A DNA stretch of 64,000 nt from Pseudomonas viridiflava (lineage in GTDB: Bacteria > Pseudomonadota > Gammaproteobacteria > Pseudomonadales > Pseudomonadaceae): positions 33,179-97,178 of the forward strand of contig NZ_UTHA01000294.1 in assembly GCF_900582195.1 (NCBI RefSeq), in the 5' to 3' direction. Made by a program: the position numbers and the translations under genes. The notes below the pieces were generated by a model, which saw only the letters and a program-made list of their open reading frames with translations, did not search any database and was not told the DNA's origin. Shown in pieces: positions 32,943-41,714 of this stretch. Position 1 is the stretch's first letter. Every line of letters starts with the position of its first letter.

Positions 32943-33044
32943 GATCGTTCCCACGCTCTGCGTGGGAACGCAGCCCGTGACGCTCCGCGTCACTGGACGC
33001 AGAGCGTCCCTTGAGGCGTTCCCACGCAGAGCGTAGGAACGATC
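32943..33044. repeat. Inverted-repeat element IR-2 (102 bp) after the oxidase gene
   Basis: The same family as 30407-30517. Terminal inverted repeats of 29 bp (32943-32971 and 33016-33044) have one mismatch, and there is an inner GTGACGCTCCGCGTCAC dyad. It begins 17 bp after the oxidase stop. The outer arms could fold as a terminator. Confidence 0.88.
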
Positions 33045-33155
33045 ATCAAGCGCAGGTGAGCTATTCACATTTGCTCTATCGCCAAGCGCTTCTATATTGA
33101 TGAAGTGCTTTTGCGTTCCTGACGCTCAGTGCCCAATGAATTAAGGAGGACATGG

Positions 33156-34811
33156 ATGAAGTCGTCAGCCATCGACGAGCCGCGAGCGCCAGGCCAAGCC
33201 CCCGTCAAAACCAGCCGGTTCGGCATCTCCCTCGTCTGGATCGTACCGATCGTGGCGGTGTTGGTGGGCATTTCGCTGGTGGTGCACAACATCCTGCAGG
33301 AAGGGCCCAGCATCACCGTCAACTTCAAGACCGGCAGCGGCCTGGTGGCGAACAAGACTGACGTCAAGTACCGCAACGTAGTGATCGGTCAGGTCACCGA
33401 TGTCGCATTGAGCGATGACCAGAAGAGCGTCAACGCCACTATCAAACTCGCCAAGCAGGCCGAAAGCTTTACCCGCGAAGACTCACAGTTCTGGGTGGTG
33501 CGCCCACGTATCGGCGCAGGCGGTGTGTCGGGCATCGACACCCTGCTGTCTGGCGACTACATCGGCGCCGACGTCGGGCAGGCCAACAACCGCGCCAAAC
33601 AATTCAAAGGCCTGGAAAACCCGCCGCCGATCACCTACGGCGAACCGGGCAAGCGCTTCATGCTGCACACCCAGGATCTCGGTTCGCTGGACATCGGTTC
33701 GCCGGTGTATTACCGCAAGATCCCGGTCGGTCAGGTCGTCACCTACGAGCTGGCGCCTGACGGTAAAGGCGTGAATATCGAAGTGTTCATTCACGCGCCC
33801 AATGATGCGTTCGTCACCGAAAACACCCGATTCTGGAACGCCAGTGGCATTGACGTCAGTGTTGGCGCCAACGGTTTTCAGGTAAAAACCGAATCCCTTT
33901 CCTCCATGCTGGTGGGCGGTATCGCTTTCCGTGCGCCGGATTACAGCCCCAACGACGTGGCCGCCGCCGATGACAAAGAGTTCGAACTGTTCGCCGACCA
34001 GACCACCGCCCTCGCCCCACCCAATGGCAAGGCGCAATACCTGAGTCTGCGTTTCGACCAATCCCTGCGCGGCTTGAAGGTCGGCGCACCAGTGGAATTC
34101 CTCGGCATGGAAATCGGTCGGGTGGTGGCGATCAATCTGGATTTCGACGCGAAAAAACGCGCCTTCCCGCTTAACGTCGGCATCGTGATTTACCCGCAAC
34201 GCCTGGGCATGGCATACGGAAAAATGCTCACAGCGTTCAAACATGATCCAAACGACGAAGCAGCCGGCATCCGCTTGATCGGCACTTTTATCGACAATGG
34301 CCTGCGCGCCCAGGCGCGCAGTGGCAACCTGCTGACGGGTCAACTGTACGTTGCCCTGGACTTCTTCCCGAAAGCCGAGAAAGTCGCCTTTGACCCTTCA
34401 CTGCGTCCGGTGATGATTCCAACTGTTCCGGGCAGCCTCGAACAGTTGCAGGAAAAACTCGAAGCGGTGGTCGACAAGCTCAACAAATTGCCAGTGGATC
34501 GCATTGCCAACAACCTCGACAGCAATCTGGTCGAACTGCGTAAAGGCCTGGCCCAGTTCAACGCCAAGACCTTGCCGGGCGTGCAGAGCACCCTTGCCGA
34601 TGTCAGCAAGACCCTGCAGTCCGCCAGTTCGACCCTGGCCGAAGATTCGCCGCAACGCGAAAAACTCACGGAAACCCTCGACGAACTCGGGCGCATGTCG
34701 CGTTCGCTGCGTGAGCTGTCGGATTATCTGGGCAGGCATCCGGAATCGCTGATTCGTGGCCGCCCCGATAACGCAGCACCTATTGATCTGAAAGGCCCGC
34801 CACGCAACTGA
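33156..34811 (+). CDS. pqiB: PqiB-type MCE-domain lipid transport protein
   Basis: This 551-residue protein has one N-terminal membrane helix (ISLVWIVPIVAVLVGISLVV) and three MCE/MlaD repeats (starting near residues 45, 160 and 285; each has a PV.Y/FRKI.VG-like core such as GSPVYYRKIPVGQV and GAPVEFLGMEIGRV). A C-terminal helical region forms the tube needle. AAGGAGGA ends 5 bases before the ATG at 33156. PqiB spans the periplasm and helps move lipids between the membranes. PqiC follows, but the usual PqiA membrane partner upstream is absent here. Confidence 0.9.
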   Translation: MKSSAIDEPRAPGQAPVKTSRFGISLVWIVPIVAVLVGISLVVHNILQEGPSITVNFKTGSGLVANKTDVKYRNVVIGQVTDVALSDDQKSVNATIKLAKQAESFTREDSQFWVVRPRIGAGGVSGIDTLLSGDYIGADVGQANNRAKQFKGLENPPPITYGEPGKRFMLHTQDLGSLDIGSPVYYRKIPVGQVVTYELAPDGKGVNIEVFIHAPNDAFVTENTRFWNASGIDVSVGANGFQVKTESLSSMLVGGIAFRAPDYSPNDVAAADDKEFELFADQTTALAPPNGKAQYLSLRFDQSLRGLKVGAPVEFLGMEIGRVVAINLDFDAKKRAFPLNVGIVIYPQRLGMAYGKMLTAFKHDPNDEAAGIRLIGTFIDNGLRAQARSGNLLTGQLYVALDFFPKAEKVAFDPSLRPVMIPTVPGSLEQLQEKLEAVVDKLNKLPVDRIANNLDSNLVELRKGLAQFNAKTLPGVQSTLADVSKTLQSASSTLAEDSPQREKLTETLDELGRMSRSLRELSDYLGRHPESLIRGRPDNAAPIDLKGPPRN

Positions 34812-34827
34812 GCACAGGAGCTGAACC

Positions 34828-35382
34828 ATGGCTGTACCGCTGAAAATCACCGTGCTCGCTGCGTTCATGCTGCTGGGCGCCTGTCGCAGCGACCCGATCA
34901 GTTTTCACACACTGACGCCGGTGCAGGTCGCCAACACACGGAGCGGCGCGCAGATTCCGATTGAAGCGCTGAGCGTGCCGCCGCAGGTCGACCGGGCGCA
35001 AATCGTTATCCGCCAGGGCAACAGCGGCCTGGCGATTCTGGAAACCGATTGGTGGGGGGCGACACTGGCGGATGAATTGCGCGGTGCGTTGGCCGATCAA
35101 TTGAGCAATACCAGTGGCCAAGGCAACGTTTCCGTGCGCATCGAAGTGCAACGCTTCGACTCGATCCCCGGTCAGTACGGCCTGATCGACGCCAAATGGC
35201 GCTTGCGCCCCGTCGGCGCCACTGACAATGGCTTGCTGACCTGCCGTTCGACCCTGCAAACACCGTCCGGCCCGACCATCGATGATCTGGTGGGCGCCCA
35301 GCAGCACAACGTCAAACGTCTGGCCGAGCAGATCAGTCGGGCGGCAACCGGCAACGCGCGCACCTGCCCTTCCCCTTCCTGA
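34828..35382 (+). CDS. pqiC: PqiC/YmbA outer-membrane lipoprotein
   Basis: This 184-residue protein has a lipobox LLGAC (Cys at about residue 19) after a short hydrophobic signal. The ABC-type transport auxiliary lipoprotein domain follows (FHTLTPVQVA, VDRAQIVIRQGNSGLAILETDWWGATLADELRGAL). It follows pqiB by 16 bp. PqiC is the outer-membrane end of the Pqi system, matching the PqiB needle. The convergent integrase gene ends 6 bp beyond its stop. Confidence 0.9.
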   Translation: MAVPLKITVLAAFMLLGACRSDPISFHTLTPVQVANTRSGAQIPIEALSVPPQVDRAQIVIRQGNSGLAILETDWWGATLADELRGALADQLSNTSGQGNVSVRIEVQRFDSIPGQYGLIDAKWRLRPVGATDNGLLTCRSTLQTPSGPTIDDLVGAQQHNVKRLAEQISRAATGNARTCPSPS

Positions 35383-35388
35383 CGGCGC

Positions 35389-36327
35389 CTAGAGATCGAA
35401 ACGATCCACCGCACGCCTCCGCTCGTTGTCATCCCGCACATCGTAGTTGGCGGTGGTCTGGATGTTGCTGTGGTGCGCAAGCTTCTGCGCAATCGATAGA
35501 TCATGTTCCTCAATCACCCGGGTGATGAACGAGCGACGGAAGTCGTGCGGCATGATCTTCACCCCGACCTGAGTGCCGCGCTGACGGGCGATGTAGTAAA
35601 TCGCGTGTTTGGTGATGCGCTCGCGGGTGATATGGCTGCCGCGACGGATGCGGTTGAACAGAAAGGCATCGTCAGTCTCGCCTTCCTTGAGTTCTGAACG
35701 TCGCAGCTCCAGCCATGCATAAAGTTTGGCGAACGCCCAGGCCGGCGCGTACTTGATCAGTTGTTTATTGCCTTTGCCGGTAACGGTGAGGCTGCGCTCG
35801 GTGAAGTCGACCTGATTCAAGTCCAGGTCCACCGACTCCGATTTACGCATGCCGGTGCCGTACAACAACGCAATCACCGCCGCATCGCGCAGGCCCTGAG
35901 GGCGCGGATCAGCGGCACAGACTTCCATCAATTCGTGGATCAAGGTGCGCTTCAAGTTGCGCCCCTGAGATAACCGCGTACCGGCGATGCCCTTGACCGA
36001 ACGCATCTTCAGCAGATGGTCCTGACTGATCAGGCTCATGCGCCAGGCTTCATTCATCACCCCGCGCACGGCATTTACATACAGCGACGAGGTATTCGGC
36101 GCGTAACCGTCGGCGCGCAATGCGGCGACCAGCGCCACGACGTCTTCCGGTTGCAGCCCGTGCCAGGGGATTTCCTCGATGTCCACGTCTTCGAAACCGA
36201 GGCGGTCCGCAGCATCCTGCAAGACATAACGCATGGTCAGTTGGCTGGAAGGCGCCAGGCGTGCCAGATAAAGCGTCAGCGGATTAGTGTTGGACGGGGT
36301 GGATTCAGTACTCGACAAGTCAATCAA
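35389..36327 (-). CDS. Lone tyrosine recombinase / integrase
   Basis: This 312-residue protein has an N-terminal SAM-like domain and a C-terminal catalytic domain with the recombinase pentad: Arg161 (TGMRKSE), Lys185 (GKGNKQ), His261 and Arg264 (HDFRR), His285/286 (HHSNI) and Tyr295 (NYDV). The set looks complete, so the enzyme should be active. No ATG fits the N-terminus; I use a TTG at 36327 with AAGG about 9 bases upstream. It is not next to any mobile genes, excisionase or recognisable attachment repeat. It may be a domesticated recombinase like XerC/D relatives, or the survivor of a lost island. Confidence 0.87.
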   Translation of the reverse strand: MIDLSSTESTPSNTNPLTLYLARLAPSSQLTMRYVLQDAADRLGFEDVDIEEIPWHGLQPEDVVALVAALRADGYAPNTSSLYVNAVRGVMNEAWRMSLISQDHLLKMRSVKGIAGTRLSQGRNLKRTLIHELMEVCAADPRPQGLRDAAVIALLYGTGMRKSESVDLDLNQVDFTERSLTVTGKGNKQLIKYAPAWAFAKLYAWLELRRSELKEGETDDAFLFNRIRRGSHITRERITKHAIYYIARQRGTQVGVKIMPHDFRRSFITRVIEEHDLSIAQKLAHHSNIQTTANYDVRDDNERRRAVDRFDL

Positions 36328-36680
36328 ACGAAACGGCCTTGAATAGAAAACAGTTCAACAAAACAACTTAAAAGTGCAACGAGATTTATATAAAGAGCGA
36401 CTCTTCCGTAGGACTTTTCGATTAAAGAACCGATGAACGGAAGAAGTCTGAACGGTGGCTGTATGGGTTACAGATAGACGAATCGCCGACCGCTTTTTCA
36501 TGTTCCTTTGACAAAAACGCGCATAACCTTAGTTACAACAGGTTGCCCCGAAAGGCATGCAACCCTGCCGGCCGCGGACTTGAAAGTCAATCAGGTATTC
36601 CCCGGCCGGTATCTCAACCCATTGAAATCCCGTGTTTTTCAGACAATCGGCTGAAGGATGGCTGTCGCCCCGAGGTTCTT
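36328..36680. other. Promoter region of the arn operon
   Basis: This 353-bp stretch between the divergent integrase and arnB holds AT-rich sequence (for example ATTTATATAAAGAG near 36381) and a TTGACA at 36508-36513. I looked for PmrA direct repeats (CTTAA-N-CTTAA) and found only partial matches such as ACTTAAAAG near 36364 and CCTTAGTTAC near 36527. No gene or terminator is visible. Confidence 0.5.
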
Positions 36681-37829
36681 ATGAGTCAAGCGTTTCTGCC
36701 GTTTTCCCGGCCGCGTATCGGCGATGAAGAAATAGCCGCGGTTGAACAAGTATTACGTTCGGGCTGGATTACTACCGGCCCTAAAAGCCAGGCACTGGAA
36801 GAACAATTTGCCGACTATGTCGGCTGCAAGCATGCAGTGGCACTTTCCTCGGCAACCGGTGGCATGCACATCACGTTACTGGCCTTGGGCATCGGCCCCG
36901 GTGATGAGGTGATTACGCCCTCGCAGACCTGGGTCTCGACCGCCAACATGATCTCGCTGCTCGGTGCCAAACCGGTATTCGTCGACGTTGATCGCGACAC
37001 CTTGATGACCGACGCCGCGCGCATCGAAGCCGCCATCACCCCGCGCACCAAAGCGATCGTTCCAGTGCATTACGCCGGAGCTGCGTTCGATCTCGATCCG
37101 CTGTATGCGCTGGCCGCCAAGCACGGCATTGCGGTGATCGAGGACGCCGCCCACGCTGCCGGCACGCGCTACAAGGGTCGTCGCGTTGGCGCGCAGGGCA
37201 CGGCGATTTTTTCGTTCCACGCGATCAAGAACATGACCAGCGCAGAAGGCGCGATGTTCGTCACCGACGACGAAGCCTTGGCCAGCCGCGTGCGCATGCT
37301 CAAGTTCCACGGTTTGGGCGTTGACGCCTACGATCGCCTGACCGGTGGCCGCAAGCCGCAGGCCCAGGTGATGGAACCGGGGTTCAAATACAACCTCGCC
37401 GACATCAACGCCGCGATTGCTTTGGTGCAACTGGAGCGTCTGGACGCGATCAACGCCCGCCGCAGCGAACTGGCCGCCGCCTACCGGCAAAAACTCGAAG
37501 GCCTGCCGGTGCAACCACTGGCCGTGCCCGCCTACGCGCAGACCCACACCTGGCACCTGTTCATCCTGCGCATCGACAGCGAGCGCTGCGGCATCGACCG
37601 TGAAGCCTTCATGAAAGGCTTGCAGGACCAAGGCATCGGCACCGGTATCCATTTCATCGCCACCCATCTGCACACCTGGTACCGCCAGCGTGATCCCGAC
37701 CTCTACCTGCCCGACACCGAGTGGAACTCGGCGCGGCTGTGCTCGATTCCGTTGTTTCCCGACATGAGCGTTCAAGACCTTGATCGCGTGGTCGGTGCCA
37801 TCGCCTCCCTAATGGACAAACGCCCGTGA
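36681..37829 (+). CDS. arnB: UDP-Ara4O aminotransferase
   Basis: This 382-residue PLP enzyme of the DegT/DnrJ/EryC1 class has SFSRPRIGDEEI-like opening (LPFSRPRIGDEEIAAVEQVLRSGW), SATGGMH in the phosphate site, an Asp in VIEDAAHAAGT, and the PLP Lys183 in FHAIKNMTSAEGA. It turns UDP-4-keto-arabinose into UDP-L-Ara4N using glutamate. The ATG at 36681 follows CGAGG. It is the first gene of the eight-gene operon and overlaps arnC by 4 bp (GTGA). Expression is normally driven by PmrAB and PhoPQ under low Mg2+ or cationic peptides. Confidence 0.95.
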   Translation: MSQAFLPFSRPRIGDEEIAAVEQVLRSGWITTGPKSQALEEQFADYVGCKHAVALSSATGGMHITLLALGIGPGDEVITPSQTWVSTANMISLLGAKPVFVDVDRDTLMTDAARIEAAITPRTKAIVPVHYAGAAFDLDPLYALAAKHGIAVIEDAAHAAGTRYKGRRVGAQGTAIFSFHAIKNMTSAEGAMFVTDDEALASRVRMLKFHGLGVDAYDRLTGGRKPQAQVMEPGFKYNLADINAAIALVQLERLDAINARRSELAAAYRQKLEGLPVQPLAVPAYAQTHTWHLFILRIDSERCGIDREAFMKGLQDQGIGTGIHFIATHLHTWYRQRDPDLYLPDTEWNSARLCSIPLFPDMSVQDLDRVVGAIASLMDKRP

Positions 37830-38842
37830 AACCTTATCCGATCCGCTGTGTGTCGATCGTCATACCGGTCTACAACGAACAGGACAGCCTGCCAGAACTG
37901 CTGCGCCGCACTGAAGCAGCCTGCCGCATGTTGCGTCACGACTATGAAATCGTCCTCGTCGACGACGGCAGCCGTGACGAGTCCGCGAATATGCTGGAAG
38001 AAGCCGCAACCCTTGAGGACAGCCCGTTCGTGGCGGTCTTCCTCAACCGCAACTACGGCCAGCACGCGGCAATCATGGCCGGTTTCGAACAGTGCGAAGG
38101 CGATGTGGTCATCACCCTCGACGCCGACCTGCAGAACCCGCCGGAAGAAATCCCCCGGCTGGTTGCCGAAGCCGAAAAAGGCTACGACGTCGTCGGCACG
38201 GTACGCGGCAATCGTCAGGATTCGGCCCTGCGGCGCTATCCGTCGAAGCTGATCAACCTCGCCGTGCAACGCTCCACCGGCGTCGCCATGAGCGACTACG
38301 GCTGCATGCTCCGCGCTTACCGCCGCACGATCATCGACGCCATGCTCGCCTGCCGTGAACGCAGCACGTTCATTCCGATTCTGGCCAACAGCTTCGCCCG
38401 CCACACCACCGAGATTGTCGTCGCCCACGCCGAGCGTGAACACGGCGATTCGAAGTACAGCCCGATGCGTCTGATCAACCTGATGTTCGACCTGATCACC
38501 TGCATGACCACTACGCCGCTGCGCCTGCTGAGCATCGTCGGTTTCACCATGGCCGGCCTCGGCGTGCTGTTTGCCGCCGCACTGATCGTGCTGCGTCTGG
38601 TGTTCGGGGCCGGCTGGGCCGGTCACGGCATGTTCGTGCTGTTCGCGGTGTTGTTCGTGTTCACCGGTGGCCAGTTCATCGGCATGGGCCTGCTCGGCGA
38701 ATACCTGGGGCGCATGTACAGCGACGTGCGTGCCCGCCCGCGTTTCTTCGTGGAAAAAGTCTTGCGCGGCCAACCCGCCATGCCGCCGCGCGCCATCACC
38801 GTCGACGGTCTCTCCTCCTCCAATGATCAGGTTCTCTCATGA
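37826..38842 (+). CDS. arnC: Undecaprenyl-phosphate Ara4FN transferase
   Basis: This 338-residue family 2 glycosyltransferase has an N-terminal GT-A domain (SIVIPVYNEQDSL, VDDGSRDES, LDADLQNPPEE) and two C-terminal membrane helices (about residues 230-260 and 268-295). It moves the formylated Ara4N from UDP to undecaprenyl phosphate at the inner membrane. It starts with GTG at 37826, overlapping arnB, and its stop overlaps arnA (ATGA). Confidence 0.95.
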   Translation: MKPYPIRCVSIVIPVYNEQDSLPELLRRTEAACRMLRHDYEIVLVDDGSRDESANMLEEAATLEDSPFVAVFLNRNYGQHAAIMAGFEQCEGDVVITLDADLQNPPEEIPRLVAEAEKGYDVVGTVRGNRQDSALRRYPSKLINLAVQRSTGVAMSDYGCMLRAYRRTIIDAMLACRERSTFIPILANSFARHTTEIVVAHAEREHGDSKYSPMRLINLMFDLITCMTTTPLRLLSIVGFTMAGLGVLFAAALIVLRLVFGAGWAGHGMFVLFAVLFVFTGGQFIGMGLLGEYLGRMYSDVRARPRFFVEKVLRGQPAMPPRAITVDGLSSSNDQVLS

Positions 38843-40830
38843 GCGCAAAAACGGTTGTCTTCGCTTATCACGATATCGGCTGCGCCGGCATTCAAACCCT
38901 GCTCGACAGCGGCTATGACATTGCGGCGGTTTTCACTCACGCCGATGATCCGAAAGAGAACGCGTTCTACGGATCGGTTGCGCAACTGTGCGCCAACAAA
39001 GGCATCCCGGTGCACGCGCCGGAAGACGTCAACCACCCGTTGTGGATCGAGCGCATTGCCAAGCTCGCCCCTGAGTACATTTTCTCGTTTTACTACCGCA
39101 ATCTGCTGAGCGAGTCGTTGCTGGCCGTGGCCAAAAAAGGTGCGTTCAACCTGCACGGTTCACTGTTGCCGAGCTACCGTGGCCGCGCGCCGGCGAACTG
39201 GGTGCTGGTCAACGGCGAAAGCGAAACCGGCGTCACTTTGCACCGCATGGTCAAGCGTGCCGATGCTGGCGCCATCGTTGCCCAGCAGCGTGTCGCCATC
39301 GAACGCAGCGACACCGCGTTGAGCCTGCACGGCAAGTTGCGCATCGCCGCCACCTATCTGCTGCGCGACACGCTGCCGGCGATGCTGCAAGGCGAGACCA
39401 GCGAAACCCCACAGGACGAATCGAAAGCCACCGTGTTTGGTCGTCGCACCGCAGCGGACGGCAAACTGGTCTGGGCGAAACCTGCCGAAGAACTGTTCAA
39501 CCTGGTGCGCGCCGTAACCCAGCCGTATCCGGGCGCTATTTGCGCCGTCGGCGAGCACAAACTCATCGTCTGGAGCGCCGAAGTCGTCAAAGGCAACCAA
39601 GGCCAGGCGCCGGGCCGGGTGATCAGCGTCGACCCGCTGCGCATTGCCTGTGGCGAAGACTCGCTGGTGATCCTCTCCGGCCAGCGCAATGACAACGGCC
39701 TGTTCCTCAGCGGCCCGCAACTGGCCAGTGAACTCGGCCTGGTCGACGGCTCGCTGCTGCGCGGCGCTGAATCCGGCCGCGCGCCACGCCGTACTCGCGT
39801 GCTGATCCTCGGCGTCAACGGTTTTATCGGCAATCACTTGTCCGAGCGCCTGCTGCGTGACGACCGCTACGAAGTCTATGGTCTGGACATCGGCTCCGAC
39901 GCCATCGATCGCCTGCGCAGCCATCCGCACTTCCACTACGTCGAAGGCGACATCAGCATTCACTCCGAGTGGATCGAGTACCACATCAAGAAGTGCGACG
40001 TGGTCCTGCCGCTGGTGGCCATCGCCACACCGATCGAATACACCCGCAACCCGCTGCGCGTGTTCGAACTCGACTTCGAAGAAAACCTGAAACTGGTGCG
40101 CTACTGCGTCAAGTACAACAAGCGCGTGATCTTCCCGTCGACCTCGGAAGTCTATGGCATGTGCCAGGACAAGCACTTCGACGAAGACACTTCGAACCTG
40201 GTGGTCGGCCCGATCAACAAGCAGCGCTGGATCTACTCGGTGTCCAAACAACTGCTCGACCGGGTGATCTGGGCCTATGGCGCCAAGGGTCTGAATTTCA
40301 CCCTGTTCCGTCCCTTCAACTGGATGGGCCCGCGCCTTGATCGTCTGGATTCGGCCCGTATCGGCAGCTCCCGCGCAATTACTCAGTTGATATTGAATCT
40401 GGTGGAAGGCACGCCGATTCGCCTGTTCGACGGCGGCGAGCAAAAGCGCTGCTTCACCGACATCGCCGACGGCGTCGAGGCACTGGCGCGGATCATCGAT
40501 AACGACAACGATGTCTGCAACGGTCAGATCATCAACATCGGCAACCCGGACAACGAAGCCAGCATCCGTCAGTTGGGCGAAGAGCTGCTGCGTCAGTTCG
40601 AAGCGCATCCGTTGCGCGACAACTTCCCGCCGTTCGCCGGTTTCCGCGATGTTGAGAGCAAGGCGTTCTACGGCGCCGGTTATCAGGATGTCGAACACCG
40701 CAAACCCAGCATCGCCAATGCCAAGCGTCTGCTCGACTGGACGCCGACCGTGGAGATGCGCGAGACCATTGGCAACACGCTCGACTTCTTCTTACGTGAA
40801 GCCATGCTCGAACAAGCGGACAAGCGCTAA
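38839..40830 (+). CDS. arnA: Bifunctional UDP-GlcA decarboxylase / UDP-Ara4N formyltransferase
   Basis: This 663-residue fusion has two domains. Residues 1-300 are the formyltransferase, with NLHGSLLPSYRGRAPANW and TLHRMVKRADAGAI, which supply the Asn, His and Asp catalytic residues. From about 315 comes the SDR decarboxylase, with RVLILGVNGFIGNHL (NAD site), FPSTSEVYGMCQD and the Tyr-Lys pair in WIYSVSKQLLDR. The first domain adds formyl to UDP-Ara4N; the second oxidatively decarboxylates UDP-glucuronate made by Ugd. It overlaps arnC by 4 bp and arnD by 1 bp (TAATG). Confidence 0.96.
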   Translation: MSAKTVVFAYHDIGCAGIQTLLDSGYDIAAVFTHADDPKENAFYGSVAQLCANKGIPVHAPEDVNHPLWIERIAKLAPEYIFSFYYRNLLSESLLAVAKKGAFNLHGSLLPSYRGRAPANWVLVNGESETGVTLHRMVKRADAGAIVAQQRVAIERSDTALSLHGKLRIAATYLLRDTLPAMLQGETSETPQDESKATVFGRRTAADGKLVWAKPAEELFNLVRAVTQPYPGAICAVGEHKLIVWSAEVVKGNQGQAPGRVISVDPLRIACGEDSLVILSGQRNDNGLFLSGPQLASELGLVDGSLLRGAESGRAPRRTRVLILGVNGFIGNHLSERLLRDDRYEVYGLDIGSDAIDRLRSHPHFHYVEGDISIHSEWIEYHIKKCDVVLPLVAIATPIEYTRNPLRVFELDFEENLKLVRYCVKYNKRVIFPSTSEVYGMCQDKHFDEDTSNLVVGPINKQRWIYSVSKQLLDRVIWAYGAKGLNFTLFRPFNWMGPRLDRLDSARIGSSRAITQLILNLVEGTPIRLFDGGEQKRCFTDIADGVEALARIIDNDNDVCNGQIINIGNPDNEASIRQLGEELLRQFEAHPLRDNFPPFAGFRDVESKAFYGAGYQDVEHRKPSIANAKRLLDWTPTVEMRETIGNTLDFFLREAMLEQADKR

Positions 40831-41714
40831 TGCAGGCAGGCCTTCGTATCGACGTCGATACCTATCGCGGCACCCGTGAAGGGGTGCCGCGTTTGCTGGA
40901 AATACTCGACGAGGCGCAGATCAAGGCGACGTTTTTCTTCAGTGTCGGCCCCGACAACATGGGCCGGCATCTGTGGCGCCTGATCCGCCCGCAGTTCCTC
41001 TGGAAAATGCTCCGCTCCAATGCTGCCGGCCTGTATGGCTGGGACATTCTGCTGGCCGGCACCGCGTGGCCGGGTAAACCGATTGGCCGCGAACTCGGGC
41101 ACCTGATGCGTCAGGCCCGGGATGCCGGTCATGAAGTGGGTTTGCATGCCTGGGACCACCACGGCTGGCAGGCCAATGCCGGGCGCTGGAGCAATGCGCA
41201 ACTGATCGAGCAGATCCGTCAGGGCGTCGACACCTTGAGCGACATTCTCGGCGAAAAAGTCGAGTGTTCCGCCGCTGCCGGTTGGCGTGCGGACGAGCGC
41301 GTGATCGAGGCCAAGCAAGCCTTCGGCTTTCGCTACAACAGCGATTGCCGGGGGTCGCGGCTGTTTCGTCCGCTGCTGGCCGACGGTACGCCGGGCACCC
41401 CGCAGATTCCGGTGGACCTGCCGACCTTCGATGAAGTCGTCGGCCCCATCGTTGCGGCGCGGGATTTCAACGGTTTCATTCTCGATCACTTCCGTGCGCA
41501 ACAGCTCAACGTCTACACCATTCATGCCGAGGTCGAAGGGATTCTGATGGCTGAAGAATTTCGTCAACTGCTCGCTGCTGCGCGTCAGCGCCACATCGAC
41601 TTCACACCGCTGGGCGATTTGTTGCCCGAGTTCTTCAACACCTTGCCCGTGGGCCGCGTGCAACGTGGCGCGCTCGATGGTCGTGAAGGCTGGCTGGGAG
41701 TGCAAGGCGCATGA
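40830..41714 (+). CDS. arnD: Undecaprenyl-phosphate-Ara4FN deformylase
   Basis: This 294-residue polysaccharide-deacetylase (NodB-type) enzyme has the catalytic Asp in RIDVDTYRGT and the metal His pair in GLHAWDHHGW. AGWRADERVI and VDLPTFDEV lie in the later barrel. It removes the formyl group so the sugar can be flipped and used. It shares one base with the arnA stop and overlaps arnT by 4 bp. Confidence 0.94.
   Translation: MQAGLRIDVDTYRGTREGVPRLLEILDEAQIKATFFFSVGPDNMGRHLWRLIRPQFLWKMLRSNAAGLYGWDILLAGTAWPGKPIGRELGHLMRQARDAGHEVGLHAWDHHGWQANAGRWSNAQLIEQIRQGVDTLSDILGEKVECSAAAGWRADERVIEAKQAFGFRYNSDCRGSRLFRPLLADGTPGTPQIPVDLPTFDEVVGPIVAARDFNGFILDHFRAQQLNVYTIHAEVEGILMAEEFRQLLAAARQRHIDFTPLGDLLPEFFNTLPVGRVQRGALDGREGWLGVQGA

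Noticed and set aside
30407..33044. CRISPR or transposon reading of the repeats
   Set aside because: Only two inverted-repeat copies exist, far apart, without regular spacers, cas genes or a transposase.
36328..36680. PmrA box upstream of arnB
   Set aside because: Only partial CTTA words are present and no pair has the expected spacing, so I do not list one.
35389..36680. Prophage or genomic island marked by the integrase
   Set aside because: The flanking genes (pqiC and arnB) are core-type, and there are no phage, transfer or attachment features.
39160..40698. Long minus-strand frame within arnA
   Set aside because: It is antisense to arnA, whose formyltransferase and dehydrogenase motifs are intact; the frame is a codon-bias shadow.
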